This document shows, piece by piece, positions 14,503 to 22,736 of a stretch of 50,817 nt of DNA (position 1 is its first letter; each line of letters starts with the position of its first letter). The notes under the pieces were generated by a model. The model saw only the letters and a program-made list of their open reading frames with translations, searched no databases and had not been told where the DNA came from. The translations under genes and the position numbers were made by a program. Source of the DNA: Collinsella sp. (GTDB lineage: Bacteria; Actinomycetota; Coriobacteriia; Coriobacteriales; Coriobacteriaceae); NCBI GenBank assembly GCA_019425045.1, contig JAHYYI010000002.1, positions 110,157 to 160,973 of the forward strand. Direction: 5' to 3'.

Positions 14503-16227
14503 CTACGAGCGCAGTGTAATTTTATCGCGCAGCGACTTGAGGTCTTCGGTGACGGTGCGGTCTTCCTGGATCATCTTCTGGACCTTTTTGTAGCTCGTGC
14601 TGACGGTCGAGTGGTTGCGGTTGCCAAATTCGGCGCCCACCGCCGTGGTCGTCATTTCGCACATCTCGATGGCCAGGTAGATAGCGATATGGCGTGCTTT
14701 GGCGATATTGGCGTTGCGACGCGGGCCGATGAGCTCCTCGTGTGTCACGCCGTACTGCTCTTCGATGACGGACTGAACCGTCTGGACGTTGATCTTTTTG
14801 GCCGATGTGTCGAAGTACTGGCTGGCGATGGCGTCGATATCGTCAAAGGTGAGCTCTCCGCCCTCGCGCTCGCGGTCGCCCGCCTCGCCGGCGCAGCGCT
14901 CGCAAAAGCTCTCGAGTTCGCGGATGTTGGTGCCCGAGACCTCGGCCATGTGTTTAAAGTGCTCGTCGGTCAGGTGCCCGCCGTCGCCCCCATAGGCCGC
15001 CAGCAGTGAGTCGTCGCCCGCCTCGGGAGCGGCGACGATGGTGTTCTCGTAATAGCGCTGCAAGATCTTGTATTTCATCTCGTAGCTGGGCTCTGCGACC
15101 AGGCAGAGCATTCCGGCGTTGAAGCGGCTGGTCAGACGCTCGTCCATGCTCAGGTCCTTGGGGGCGCGGTCTGCCGCGATGACGACCTTCTTGTTGTTGC
15201 GGATGAACTCGTCCATGAGCTGGAAAAAGTAGTCCACACTCGCGCGCTTGCCGATGATGTTTTGGATGTCATCGATGATGAGCACGTCCACGCCGTGGTA
15301 CGCCTGCATGATGGGGGCGTTGCTCTTCTTTTGACGGTCGAACTCGGTCATCAGGTCGTCCAGATATGCCTGGGAGTTGGCATACTTGACCTTGATCTCG
15401 GGCGACTTCTCGGCGAGCTCGTTTTTGATGGCGAGCAGCAGATGGGTCTTGCCCAGCCCCGATTTGCCATAGATGAACAGGGATGTGCATGTGCCGCGCT
15501 CGTCCGCGAGGGCGGCAAACTTGAGTGCCGAGCGATAGGCATGGCTGTTCTCGGGGCCGTAGACAAAGTTCTCAAAGGTAAATTTTGAGTTCGCGGCGAG
15601 CGGGGCTCCATCCGTATTCTGCTCGGCCGGCACGGTCGGTGCTGGCATGGGTGAAGCGGGGGCCGCAGCTTGCGTGGATTTAGTCGGCGCTCCGCCCTTC
15701 ATCTGGTTCATCATGCGACGAAAATCGTCGGCCGAGAGCGTGTTCTTGATTGCAATGCCCGAATCCGCGCCCGCCGCTGCGTCGTGAGCGATGGGCATGT
15801 GCGTGACGGGTGCGTTCGTTGACGTCGCCGCCGCGCTCGTCAACGGTGCCATTGTTTCACGGGAAACATCGCTGTGCTGGTGCTCGATTGTCGGCACATC
15901 GCCTGCGGAGGCCGGCACCGCCGGGGAAGCAGCGGGAGCCGTGGCGGGCGCCGTGGCGGCAGCGGATTCCGTCGCGGCGCCTTGCGGTGCCACGATGTCG
16001 AGAGCAATCGGTGCAAAGGCGATTTCTTCCAGATAGGCCTCAATAGTCGGCTGATGCTTTTTGAGCTGCGCGATGGCAAAGCGCGAGGGGGCCTCGATCG
16101 TGAGCGTATCTTCGGTCAGGCTTATGGCGCGCGATTGCCCCAGCATGTTGATGAGGCGTGCATCTTGGCCGTCGCGCTGGCAAAAGGCGATGGCATCCCC
16201 CAGGATGATGCTTGCTTCCTCGTCCAC
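14503..16227 (-). CDS. dnaA: Chromosomal replication initiator DnaA
   Basis: 574 residues, longer than the usual about 450 because domain II (about 80-210) is an Ala/Pro-rich disordered linker. Domain I spans about 1-75. The AAA+ domain has Walker A GKSGLGKT (254-261), Walker B LIIDDIQNI and sensor motifs. Domain IV carries GPRRNANIAKARHIAIYL and the NRNHSTV DNA-binding helix. DnaA-ATP opens oriC. It begins 15 bases after the stop of the upstream ATPase gene, so both are probably one transcript. The linker codons for DVSRET contain a near-perfect parS sequence (15853-15868). Confidence 0.97.
   Translation of the reverse strand: MDEEASIILGDAIAFCQRDGQDARLINMLGQSRAISLTEDTLTIEAPSRFAIAQLKKHQPTIEAYLEEIAFAPIALDIVAPQGAATESAAATAPATAPAASPAVPASAGDVPTIEHQHSDVSRETMAPLTSAAATSTNAPVTHMPIAHDAAAGADSGIAIKNTLSADDFRRMMNQMKGGAPTKSTQAAAPASPMPAPTVPAEQNTDGAPLAANSKFTFENFVYGPENSHAYRSALKFAALADERGTCTSLFIYGKSGLGKTHLLLAIKNELAEKSPEIKVKYANSQAYLDDLMTEFDRQKKSNAPIMQAYHGVDVLIIDDIQNIIGKRASVDYFFQLMDEFIRNNKKVVIAADRAPKDLSMDERLTSRFNAGMLCLVAEPSYEMKYKILQRYYENTIVAAPEAGDDSLLAAYGGDGGHLTDEHFKHMAEVSGTNIRELESFCERCAGEAGDREREGGELTFDDIDAIASQYFDTSAKKINVQTVQSVIEEQYGVTHEELIGPRRNANIAKARHIAIYLAIEMCEMTTTAVGAEFGNRNHSTVSTSYKKVQKMIQEDRTVTEDLKSLRDKITLRS
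15853..15868 (-). promoter_or_regulatory. parS-like site inside dnaA
   Basis: TGTTTCCCGTGAAACA differs at one position from the three perfect TGTTTCACGTGAAACA sites near parA. It lies in the disordered linker of DnaA, where sequence constraint is low. Confidence 0.55.
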
Positions 16228-16242
16228 TGTCTCTCCCGTTCT

Positions 16243-17595
16243 TTAGCTCTGAGCTCGTACGCGAGCGGCGCCGAGTTCGGTCAGATGGTATTTCTGGCCA
16301 TGCTTGATGACCAAGCCGGCCTGCGCCAAGTCATTGAGCGTGCGTGACCAAGTGGGGGCCGAGTTTCCAAACGCCCTCGCAAGATCGGTTGCGCCGCACG
16401 CTTGATTTTGCGCCAGATAGCCCAGCGCGGCGTTGCCGCGATCGCTTACGAACACGTCCGGTTGTGGCTGTGCATACTGATTTACTGCATTAGGATACAT
16501 CATTTGAGCTGCTGGTTGTTGAGAACTCTGCGTCGGCGGCATTTGCTGTTGAAAACTTTGAGGCCACTGTTGGTAAGGCTGCGGAGGCGTCTGCTGGGCC
16601 CAGGGGTTGTACTGCTGCTGCGGCATCTGCTGGTACGGCTGCTGATATCCCTGCTGGTACTGCTGCGGGAACTGCTGGCCATACCCCAGTGGCGGCATCT
16701 GCTGATATGGATATCCCTGTTGGTACGGCTGATAGCCCATTTGCTGGCCACCCGGCGCCCCCGTCGCCTGCTGCATTGCTGCTGCATCCTGATCAGCCAG
16801 CGGCATGGCCTCTGGCATGTTTGGCGGCATCGACATAGATGCCGCCTGGGGTTCTTGTGTGGGAAGCATTCCGGGCTGCTGCATCTGTCCCACGGGGGGC
16901 TGCATCTGCTGCGTTGCCACGGGCTGCTGCGCAAAAGCTCCCGGCAGGGGATATGTGGGCTGCTCCGTCTCGGGCCGCACGGCAGCGCCGCGTCCGCCGG
17001 CACGCTCGATTTCCTGCACGCGTTTAGGGTTCAGGCTTACCGTAACCACGGTGCCGTTGCCCATGTTGTCCTCGATGGATACGGCACCGCCGGCGTTTTC
17101 CAAATACTCCTGCACCATGGGAAACCCTGCTCCGGTTCCACGGATATAGCGCTTCATCTTGCTGTTTGCGCTGGTAACGCCAAAGTCGAAAGCACGTTCC
17201 TTGTCGTCGATGCCGGGTCCTTGGTCAGCAAAGCGGATGGTGTCTCCGCCGTCCAGAATCGAGATGATGGGCTCGGCAAAGTGTGCGTGGATAAAGTTTT
17301 CGACAATCTCGCGGATGACCATGAGCGAGATATGGCCACCTTGTTCTTTCATGCACTGGTAGACGGTGTTGGTCGTCTCTTCCAAATACGTGCGGACATC
17401 TTGCGGATCAATGACGATCACCCGCGGTGTCGACAGCATGTCGTCATAGACGGCGATGCGCGCGGCGTACATGGCTTTTGGCGCCTGCGTGGTCGTCTGC
17501 TCGCCTTCCGCACGCTCTTCGCGCACGCCGGTGATGTGCTCGTTGTCGGGTGCCGGGTCTCCGGAATCGACCATGGTGTAAAAGTCGTCAGACAT
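16243..17595 (-). CDS. GHKL ATPase with Gln-rich linker and C-terminal winged helix
   Basis: 450 residues, no familiar gene name. Residues about 40-190 form a GHKL (histidine-kinase/anti-sigma type) ATP-binding domain: N-box REIVENFIHAHF (95-106), G1 DQGPG (124-128), G2 GTGAGF (153-158) and a GNGT motif (179-182). No phosphoacceptor histidine domain is present. Residues about 200-375 are a Gln/Pro/Met-rich low-complexity linker. The last about 65 residues look like a winged-helix domain (DLARAFGNSAPTWSRTLNDL, then a wing). It occupies the rpmH-dnaA gap at oriC and runs into dnaA with a 15-base gap. A SpoIIAB-like anti-sigma role or a nucleotide-dependent DNA binder at the origin are alternatives. 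Confidence 0.8.
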   Translation of the reverse strand: MSDDFYTMVDSGDPAPDNEHITGVREERAEGEQTTTQAPKAMYAARIAVYDDMLSTPRVIVIDPQDVRTYLEETTNTVYQCMKEQGGHISLMVIREIVENFIHAHFAEPIISILDGGDTIRFADQGPGIDDKERAFDFGVTSANSKMKRYIRGTGAGFPMVQEYLENAGGAVSIEDNMGNGTVVTVSLNPKRVQEIERAGGRGAAVRPETEQPTYPLPGAFAQQPVATQQMQPPVGQMQQPGMLPTQEPQAASMSMPPNMPEAMPLADQDAAAMQQATGAPGGQQMGYQPYQQGYPYQQMPPLGYGQQFPQQYQQGYQQPYQQMPQQQYNPWAQQTPPQPYQQWPQSFQQQMPPTQSSQQPAAQMMYPNAVNQYAQPQPDVFVSDRGNAALGYLAQNQACGATDLARAFGNSAPTWSRTLNDLAQAGLVIKHGQKYHLTELGAARVRAQS

Positions 17596-17639
17596 GCCGC
17601 TCGCAATCTTTCAAAAGGTTTCGAACAAATAGTAGCTCA

Positions 17640-17770
17640 CCGTGCAACGTTTCTCATCTTTCGACAACTTTTCAAAACTTGTTGAAAACTTTGGAAAACG
17701 GGTGAAAAGTTCTCAACATTGCCAACATGACCTGTTGAAAACTCGATGAAATATCGTGAAAAGTTGCCAT
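17640..17770. other. Origin box cluster (oriC part 2)
   Basis: In 130 bases there are two TGTTGAAAA motifs (17680-17688, 17733-17741), two GTGAAAAGTT motifs (17702-17711, 17756-17765), TTTGGAAAACG and an inverted TTTTCAAAAC. TGTTGAAAA is the complement of the TTTTCAACA motif in the dnaA-dnaN gap. Genes switch from minus to plus here, as at other origins. Direct support is motif repetition plus orientation. Confidence 0.7.
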
Positions 17771-17838
17771 GCACCGCTAAATCGAGCTCGGCTTATGGGG
17801 GAACCGTGTGAACTGCGCAACCTTTTACCTTTGATTTC

Positions 17839-17868
17839 TTGACATTTGAACATTGATTTCCCTACAAT
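17839..17868 (+). promoter_or_regulatory. Promoter of rpmH-rnpA operon
   Basis: Perfect TTGACA (17839-17844), 18-base spacer, TACAAT (17863-17868), about 70 bases before rpmH. Confidence 0.85.
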
Positions 17869-17940
17869 CTTCAAGCTCACGTGTCTATATCTGCGTCCGC
17901 GCCCCCGCGGACACTCGAAATGCAGCAGGAGGAACTTAAG

Positions 17941-18075
17941 ATGAAGCGTACGTATCAGCCTAATAAGCGTAAGCGTGCCAAGACCCATGGCTTCCGTGCC
18001 CGTATGGCCACTAAGGGTGGTCGTGCCGTGCTCGCCCGTCGTCGCGCCAAGGGCCGCAAGCGTCTCACTGTCTAG
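17941..18075 (+). CDS. rpmH: Ribosomal protein bL34
   Basis: 44 residues, the standard length, very basic: MKRTYQPNKRKR at the start and GRKRLTV at the end. It is a late-assembling protein of the 50S subunit. The ATG at 17941 has AGGAGG upstream; the longer frame from 17881 has no ribosome site. It starts the classic rpmH-rnpA-yidD-yidC-jag cluster facing away from dnaA. Confidence 0.98.
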   Translation: MKRTYQPNKRKRAKTHGFRARMATKGGRAVLARRRAKGRKRLTV

Positions 18076-18095
18076 CAGCGATACACACATCTCGC

Positions 18096-18434
18096 ATGAA
18101 GACTATTAAGTCTCGGCAAGATTTCGAGCATGTGTTCAGTCAGGGGCGTCGTTTCAATCACCCTCTGATTCGAATGACCATATGTGAATCGGTTGGCGAA
18201 GGCGACTCCGGAAGGGTCGCCTTCGTTGGTGCTAAACGGCTCGGTTGTGCTGTCGTGCGCAACCGTTCTAAGCGTGTGATGCGCGAGGCCGCCCGCAGCT
18301 GTGGATTTCCCGTTGCGGGTTATGACATCATCTTGTTCGCAACTCCCAAGACGAGGGTTTCTTCGCCTCAGGAGATGGACAATGCATTGCGTTCGCTTAT
18401 GAAACGCGCCGGCGTTGCCGGGGAGGAGCGATGA
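18096..18434 (+). CDS. rnpA: Ribonuclease P protein component
   Basis: 112 residues, usual length. It is the protein partner of the RNase P ribozyme that trims the 5' leader of tRNA precursors. The family motif RNRSKRVMREA (about 54-64) is intact, with the upstream F..G.R.. segment of the substrate-leader cleft (FSQGRRFNHPL). It lies 20 bases after rpmH and overlaps yidD by four bases (ATGA), so the three are co-transcribed and coupled. Confidence 0.96.
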   Translation: MKTIKSRQDFEHVFSQGRRFNHPLIRMTICESVGEGDSGRVAFVGAKRLGCAVVRNRSKRVMREAARSCGFPVAGYDIILFATPKTRVSSPQEMDNALRSLMKRAGVAGEER

Positions 18435-18655
18435 GCAATCACGTTTTGCGACGTGTTGCCATCGCTCCTATTCGCATATATCAACAGGTTATTTCGCCCT
18501 TATTGCCTGACGCCTGCATTTATTACCCAACGTGCTCGCAATACGCCGTCCAGGCGATTGAGAAGTACGGTGTTTTGAGAGGCTGCTGGCTTGCCGTGAG
18601 GCGCATCGCTCGCTGCAATCCCCTGCACGTCGGCGGTTATGACCCTGTGCCCTAG
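18431..18655 (+). CDS. yidD: Membrane protein insertion efficiency factor YidD
   Basis: 74 residues. Family pattern IRIYQQVISPLLPDACIYYPTCSQYAVQAI with the conserved cysteines, then RRIARCNPLHVGGYDPVP at the end. YidD is a small membrane-associated protein thought to aid YidC-dependent insertion. It is coupled to rnpA by an ATGA overlap and lies 29 bases before yidC. Confidence 0.96.
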   Translation: MSNHVLRRVAIAPIRIYQQVISPLLPDACIYYPTCSQYAVQAIEKYGVLRGCWLAVRRIARCNPLHVGGYDPVP

Positions 18656-18684
18656 CGGGCACTCGCTATCGGAGGAAAACTTAC

Positions 18685-19455
18685 ATGTGGGATTGGATCG
18701 TTAACATCCTTTTCGAGCTGCTCAAGCTCATCCAGACCTTTGCGGTCGACTGGGGCCTGTCCATCATCATCCTGGTGGTCATCATCCGTCTGCTACTGAC
18801 GCCGCTTATGCTCAAGTCGACTAAGTCGACGGCACGCATGCAGGTGCTGCAGCCCAAGATGCTCGAGATCCAGGAGCGCTATGCCGACGATCCCCAGCGT
18901 CAGGCCGAGGAAATGCAGAAGTTCTACAGCGAGAACAAGTTCAACCCGATGGCTGGTTGTCTGCCGCTGTTGATTCAGATGCCTGTCCTGTTCGCCCTAT
19001 ATACGCTGCTGCGTAACCTGCCGGACTACTTTAACGACGGCGCGTTCTCGTTCTTTAATATTCTGCCCGACCTGACCACCACGCCGAGTGCCTCCTTTGC
19101 CGATGGCTTTATGGTCGCGCTGCCTGCGCTGGTCTGCCTGATCCTGTTCGCTGTCCTGACCCTGATTCCGCAGCTCTATATGTCGCGCAACCAGACCGGC
19201 CAGCAGGCTCAGAGCATGCGTATGATGGCCGTTGTCATGACGGTCATGATGCTTTGGATGGGCTGGAGCGTTCCCGTTGGTGTTCTGCTGTACTACGACG
19301 TCTCGTCTGCTTGGCAGGTTATCCAGCAGATTTTTGTGACGCAGAAGGTCATCGACAAGGCGAAGGCCGATGAGGAGGAGCGCCTTAAGAACGCGCCGCT
19401 GCAGGTTGAGGTCACTCGTCGCGAGAAGAAGCCGCGCCCGCACAAGAAGAAGTAG
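18685..19455 (+). CDS. yidC: Membrane protein insertase YidC
   Basis: 256 residues, the short Gram-positive form without the large periplasmic domain. Five hydrophobic segments are visible, and the conserved positively charged groove residue lies in VVIIRLLLTPL (about R39). NPMAGCLPLLIQMPVLFALY is the signature of the second core helix. The N-terminus lacks the lipobox seen in many Firmicutes YidC proteins. A basic C-terminal tail (KKPRPHKKK) probably contacts the ribosome. GGAGG lies upstream of the ATG. Confidence 0.96.
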   Translation: MWDWIVNILFELLKLIQTFAVDWGLSIIILVVIIRLLLTPLMLKSTKSTARMQVLQPKMLEIQERYADDPQRQAEEMQKFYSENKFNPMAGCLPLLIQMPVLFALYTLLRNLPDYFNDGAFSFFNILPDLTTTPSASFADGFMVALPALVCLILFAVLTLIPQLYMSRNQTGQQAQSMRMMAVVMTVMMLWMGWSVPVGVLLYYDVSSAWQVIQQIFVTQKVIDKAKADEEERLKNAPLQVEVTRREKKPRPHKKK

Positions 19456-19499
19456 CGGGATATCAATCTTATTTAGGTACCTAACTTTTGGAGTACGTT

Positions 19500-20069
19500 A
19501 TGTCTGAAGAGATCATCGAGGATATGCTTGAGGAGGTTGCCCCGCAGGTCGCGGGCGATTATCCCGAGATTGCACAGCGCTACAAGGCCGGTGAAGAGCT
19601 GACCGACGAGGAGCTCGACACCATTGCCGATGTCGCGATTTCCATCCTGCGTTCCATCCTTTCGCACTTCGATGCCGCCAACTCTCCTATCGATGAGTAT
19701 GAGGGCGACGAGGGTGAGCTGATTCTGGATGTAACGGCTCCCGACCTTGCTGTTCTCATTGGCCGTCATGGTCGCACCCTTGATGCCCTTCAGGTTATGT
19801 TCTCTTTGCTAGTGAGCCGCAAGCTTGGCTTTAGGTATCCGGTTGTAGTGGACGTCGAGGGATACAAGAGCCGCCGTCAGGACAAGGTTGCCTCCATGGC
19901 TCAGTCTGCAGCCGAGCGTGCCATCCGCACTCATAAGAGTGTTTCGCTTCCGCCCATGAATGCCTACGAGCGCCGACTGGTTCACATTGCACTTCGTGGC
20001 AATGACGCCGTCGATACTCATTCTGAGGGTTCTGACCCTGATCGCCATGTGGTGATTGTTGCTCGATAA
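19500..20069 (+). CDS. jag: RNA-binding protein Jag (KhpB)
   Basis: 189 residues from the ATG at 19500, which has GGAG six bases upstream; a TTG four codons earlier overlaps that site. An acidic N-terminus (about 1-70) precedes a KH domain with the GxxG-type loop IGRHGRTLDALQ and an R3H domain at NAYERRLVHIALRG ending in THSEGSDPDRHVVI. Jag/KhpB binds RNA and affects cell elongation in Gram-positives. It usually sits behind yidC, as here. It is followed by a strong terminator. Confidence 0.95.
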   Translation: MSEEIIEDMLEEVAPQVAGDYPEIAQRYKAGEELTDEELDTIADVAISILRSILSHFDAANSPIDEYEGDEGELILDVTAPDLAVLIGRHGRTLDALQVMFSLLVSRKLGFRYPVVVDVEGYKSRRQDKVASMAQSAAERAIRTHKSVSLPPMNAYERRLVHIALRGNDAVDTHSEGSDPDRHVVIVAR

Positions 20070-20089
20070 TCTGCTCGAGCTTATGCTAA

Positions 20090-20119
20090 GGGGACGTGGT
20101 TTCCACGTCCCCTTTTTTT
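20090..20119 (+). terminator. Terminator of the rpmH-jag operon
   Basis: Perfect 10-bp stem GGGGACGTGG/CCACGTCCCC (20090-20099, 20103-20112), TTT loop, then seven T. Confidence 0.95.
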
Positions 20120-20165
20120 GTCAAAAGTTCTCGATACACTGATTTTTGTCAGAAAGGAGCTTTCG

Positions 20166-20903
20166 TTGTTAGTACTTACTGATCAGCAAGCTGACGAGAT
20201 GTTGACTCGTCTAACTTCCTATTGCAAAGAGTATTCCTTGAGCGTATCTGATGTTGAGCTGAGGAAATGTATTCAGCATTTGGATTTGGTTCTGGAAACA
20301 AATAAGACAACTAATCTCACCCGTATTCTTAACGTAGAAGATGCTGCGGTACTTCATATCCTCGACTCACTTGTTTTGCTCCCCTATATCAATAAGGCTC
20401 CTGAGGGAGCTTTGCTCGATATGGGGACAGGTGCGGGCTTCCCTGGTATTCCGTTAACCATAACCACGCATCGTAAAGCTACTTATATTGACTCTGTTGG
20501 TAAGAAGGTTGATGCCGTCAATTCTTTTGTTCATGCTCTTGGGTTGAAACATGCTCATGCGATTCATGATCGCCTTGAAGAATATGCTCGAAGCCATAAG
20601 AAGCAGTTTTCTGTCGTAACCGCCCGCGCACTTGCCCCTCTACCGATTCTTGTTGAGTATGCGGCTCCGTTCCTCAAGGATGGAGGTCTATTTGTTATCA
20701 CCAAGGGTAATCCTTCGGATGAGGAGCTAGTTTCCGGCATGTCGGCAGCTAAGATTTGCGGCTTCACTTTGCTTCTTAATGACGCAATCGATTTGCCTGA
20801 GGGCTTGGGCCACAGGGAGTTCATTGTTCTCAAGAAGAGTCATCCAGCATCCGTTTCATTGCCTCGTGCAAATGGCATGGCTAAGAAGAATCCGCTTGCC
20901 TAG
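20166..20903 (+). CDS. rsmG: 16S rRNA (guanine527-N7)-methyltransferase RsmG
   Basis: 245 residues from the TTG at 20166, chosen because AAAGGAG lies five bases upstream; the longer frame from 20118 begins inside the terminator T-run. RsmG methylates G527 of 16S rRNA using SAM. The SAM loop LLDMGTGAGFPGIPL and the motif VTARALAPLPILVEY are typical. Like parA and parB behind it, the gene is visibly richer in A/T and in T-ending codons than the neighbouring blocks. It precedes the parS cluster. Confidence 0.93.
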   Translation: MLVLTDQQADEMLTRLTSYCKEYSLSVSDVELRKCIQHLDLVLETNKTTNLTRILNVEDAAVLHILDSLVLLPYINKAPEGALLDMGTGAGFPGIPLTITTHRKATYIDSVGKKVDAVNSFVHALGLKHAHAIHDRLEEYARSHKKQFSVVTARALAPLPILVEYAAPFLKDGGLFVITKGNPSDEELVSGMSAAKICGFTLLLNDAIDLPEGLGHREFIVLKKSHPASVSLPRANGMAKKNPLA

Positions 20904-20904
20904 A

Positions 20905-20920
20905 TGTTTCACGTGAAACA
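20905..20920. promoter_or_regulatory. parS site 1
   Basis: Perfect 16-bp palindrome TGTTTCACGTGAAACA, the ParB loading site, directly after the rsmG stop. Confidence 0.97.
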
Positions 20921-20943
20921 TAATGGATACTAACAACTTGCAG

Positions 20944-20959
20944 TGTTTCACGTGAAACA
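20944..20959. promoter_or_regulatory. parS site 2
   Basis: Identical 16-bp palindrome, 39 bases after the first. Confidence 0.97.
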
Positions 20960-20982
20960 TGGCGGTTGATATCGAATCGGAA

Positions 20983-20998
20983 TGTTTCACGTGAAACA
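20983..20998. promoter_or_regulatory. parS site 3
   Basis: Identical 16-bp palindrome, again exactly 39 bases on, 40 bases before the parA start. Regular spacing suggests ParB could also regulate parAB transcription. Confidence 0.97.
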
Positions 20999-21037
20999 TC
21001 CTCCGTTTGACAGCTTTAATACACACCAGGAGGGACC

Positions 21038-21838
21038 GTGGGATTTCGCGACGTTAAGCGTTCTAAGAACGCAAAAGACACGCGTATCATTGCAATCATC
21101 AATCAAAAAGGCGGCGTCGGTAAGTCAACGACGGCTGTAAACCTTGCAGCAGCACTGGGTGAGCAGGGTCGTAAGACACTGATTGTCGATTTTGATCCGC
21201 AGGGAAACAGTACCAGTGGATTTGGAATTGAAAAAGAAGACCTTGATCACTGCATCTATGATGCATTGTTGAATGATGTGCCGGCAGAATCGCTTGTTCT
21301 TGATACAAATTGCAAAAAGGTATTCGTAATTCCAGCTACGATTCAGCTTGCAGGTGCCGAAATTGAGCTCGTAAGCGCAATTGCTCGTGAAACCCGCCTC
21401 AAAGATTTGCTTGAGCCGATTCAGGACGAGTTCGATTTTATTTTCATTGACTGTCCTCCTTCGCTCGGCCTGCTTACTATCAATGCCTTGACCGCAGCAG
21501 ATAGCGTTTTGATTCCAATCCAGTGTGAGTATTACGCACTCGAGGGCGTTACGAAGCTGCTTGAGTCAATGAAGATGGTCAAATCACGTCTGAACAAGGG
21601 CTTAGACACCTATGGCGTGCTTATGACCATGTATGACTCACGTACTTCTTTGTCGAATCAGGTTGTTGAGGAAGTTCAATCGTACTTTGGTGATAAGGCG
21701 TTTAAGACGCTGATTCCCCGTACGGTTAAAATCTCTGAAGCTCCGTCTTTTGGAGAACCGGTAATTACCTATGCACCTCAAAACAAGGGTGCAAAAGCGT
21801 ATATGAACCTTGCAAAAGAGGTGATCAAGCGTGCCTAG
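21038..21838 (+). CDS. parA: Chromosome partitioning ATPase ParA (Soj)
   Basis: 266 residues. ParA-ATP dimers bind DNA non-specifically and move ParB-parS complexes; Soj also modulates DnaA. Deviant Walker A KGGVGKST is at about 24-31, then DFDPQGNSTSGFG, Walker B-like FIFIDCPPSLG and the PRTVKISEAPSFGEP segment. The start is GTG with AGGAGG five bases upstream. The basic N-terminus (RDVKRSKNAK) could be a DNA-contact extension. It overlaps parB by eight bases. Confidence 0.96.
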   Translation: MGFRDVKRSKNAKDTRIIAIINQKGGVGKSTTAVNLAAALGEQGRKTLIVDFDPQGNSTSGFGIEKEDLDHCIYDALLNDVPAESLVLDTNCKKVFVIPATIQLAGAEIELVSAIARETRLKDLLEPIQDEFDFIFIDCPPSLGLLTINALTAADSVLIPIQCEYYALEGVTKLLESMKMVKSRLNKGLDTYGVLMTMYDSRTSLSNQVVEEVQSYFGDKAFKTLIPRTVKISEAPSFGEPVITYAPQNKGAKAYMNLAKEVIKRA

Positions 21839-22736
21839 TGCAAAGAAACGTGGTGGATTGGGACGCGGACTCAATGCTTTGGTCTCAGAGGCTGAGTATG
21901 AGACCGGTGGTTCTGCTGCATCTGCTTCAAATGCCTCATCTGAAACAAAACTACCTATTGAGGATATCGTTCCCAACCCTAATCAACCGCGAATTCAGTT
22001 TAATGAAACTGAACTTCGCGAGTTGAGCGAGTCAATCCAAGAGCATGGCGTTTTGCAGCCGCTCTTGGTTCGCAAGCATGGAAACGGCTATGAGATTATC
22101 GCTGGTGAGCGTCGTTACCAGGCGTCAAAGCTTGCTGGTCTTGAGGAGCTACCTGTCATCATTAAAGATGTTAATGATGAAGAGATGCTGGCTCTTGCTC
22201 TTATCGAAAACCTTCAGCGTTCTGATCTGAATCCCGTCGAAGAGGCTAAGGGCTATCGCCAGCTCATTGATGCCAGCGGTATGACCCAGGAGGCATTGTC
22301 GAAGGCAGTAAGCAAGTCACGCTCTGCAATTACAAATTCGTTGCGCCTTCTCGATCTCCCCGAAGTAGTTCAGCAGATGATTTTTGAGGGTAAACTTACT
22401 GCTGGTCATGCACGTGCGATTCTTGCAGTTCCCTATGAGGATGCTCGAATTCGACTTGCAGAAAAGGTTGTTGCAGAGGGCCTTTCCGTAAGAGCGACAG
22501 AAAATCTTGCTTCATTGTTTTCTGCCGGAGAGACGCCTAAGACGCCGAGGCCTGCAACGCCTCAGTCTTTTAAAAAGGCTGCCCGTGTGCTTCGCCAGGT
22601 ATTTAATACCAACGTGCGTGTGAAGAGCTCGCGTGGAAAGAATAAGATTGAAATTGAGTTTAAAGACGAAGAAGAGCTTTCTCGTATTCTTGGTGAAATG
22701 ATTCAGTTTGATCAAGGGGGCCAAGATGAGGAATAA
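21831..22736 (+). CDS. parB: Chromosome partitioning protein ParB (Spo0J)
   Basis: 301 residues. ParB is a CTP-dependent clamp that loads at parS and spreads along DNA, recruiting condensin and ParA. The N-terminal KKRGGLGRGLNALV is the ParA-activating peptide. The CTP-binding motifs include NPNQPR (about 49-54) and GERRYQA (92-98). ENLQRSDLNPVEEA and the helix-turn-helix SKSRSAITNSLRLLDLP bind parS, and a C-terminal dimer domain follows. The GTG start overlaps parA. The end overlaps the next small gene by 11 bases. Confidence 0.96.
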   Translation: MPSAKKRGGLGRGLNALVSEAEYETGGSAASASNASSETKLPIEDIVPNPNQPRIQFNETELRELSESIQEHGVLQPLLVRKHGNGYEIIAGERRYQASKLAGLEELPVIIKDVNDEEMLALALIENLQRSDLNPVEEAKGYRQLIDASGMTQEALSKAVSKSRSAITNSLRLLDLPEVVQQMIFEGKLTAGHARAILAVPYEDARIRLAEKVVAEGLSVRATENLASLFSAGETPKTPRPATPQSFKKAARVLRQVFNTNVRVKSSRGKNKIEIEFKDEEELSRILGEMIQFDQGGQDEE

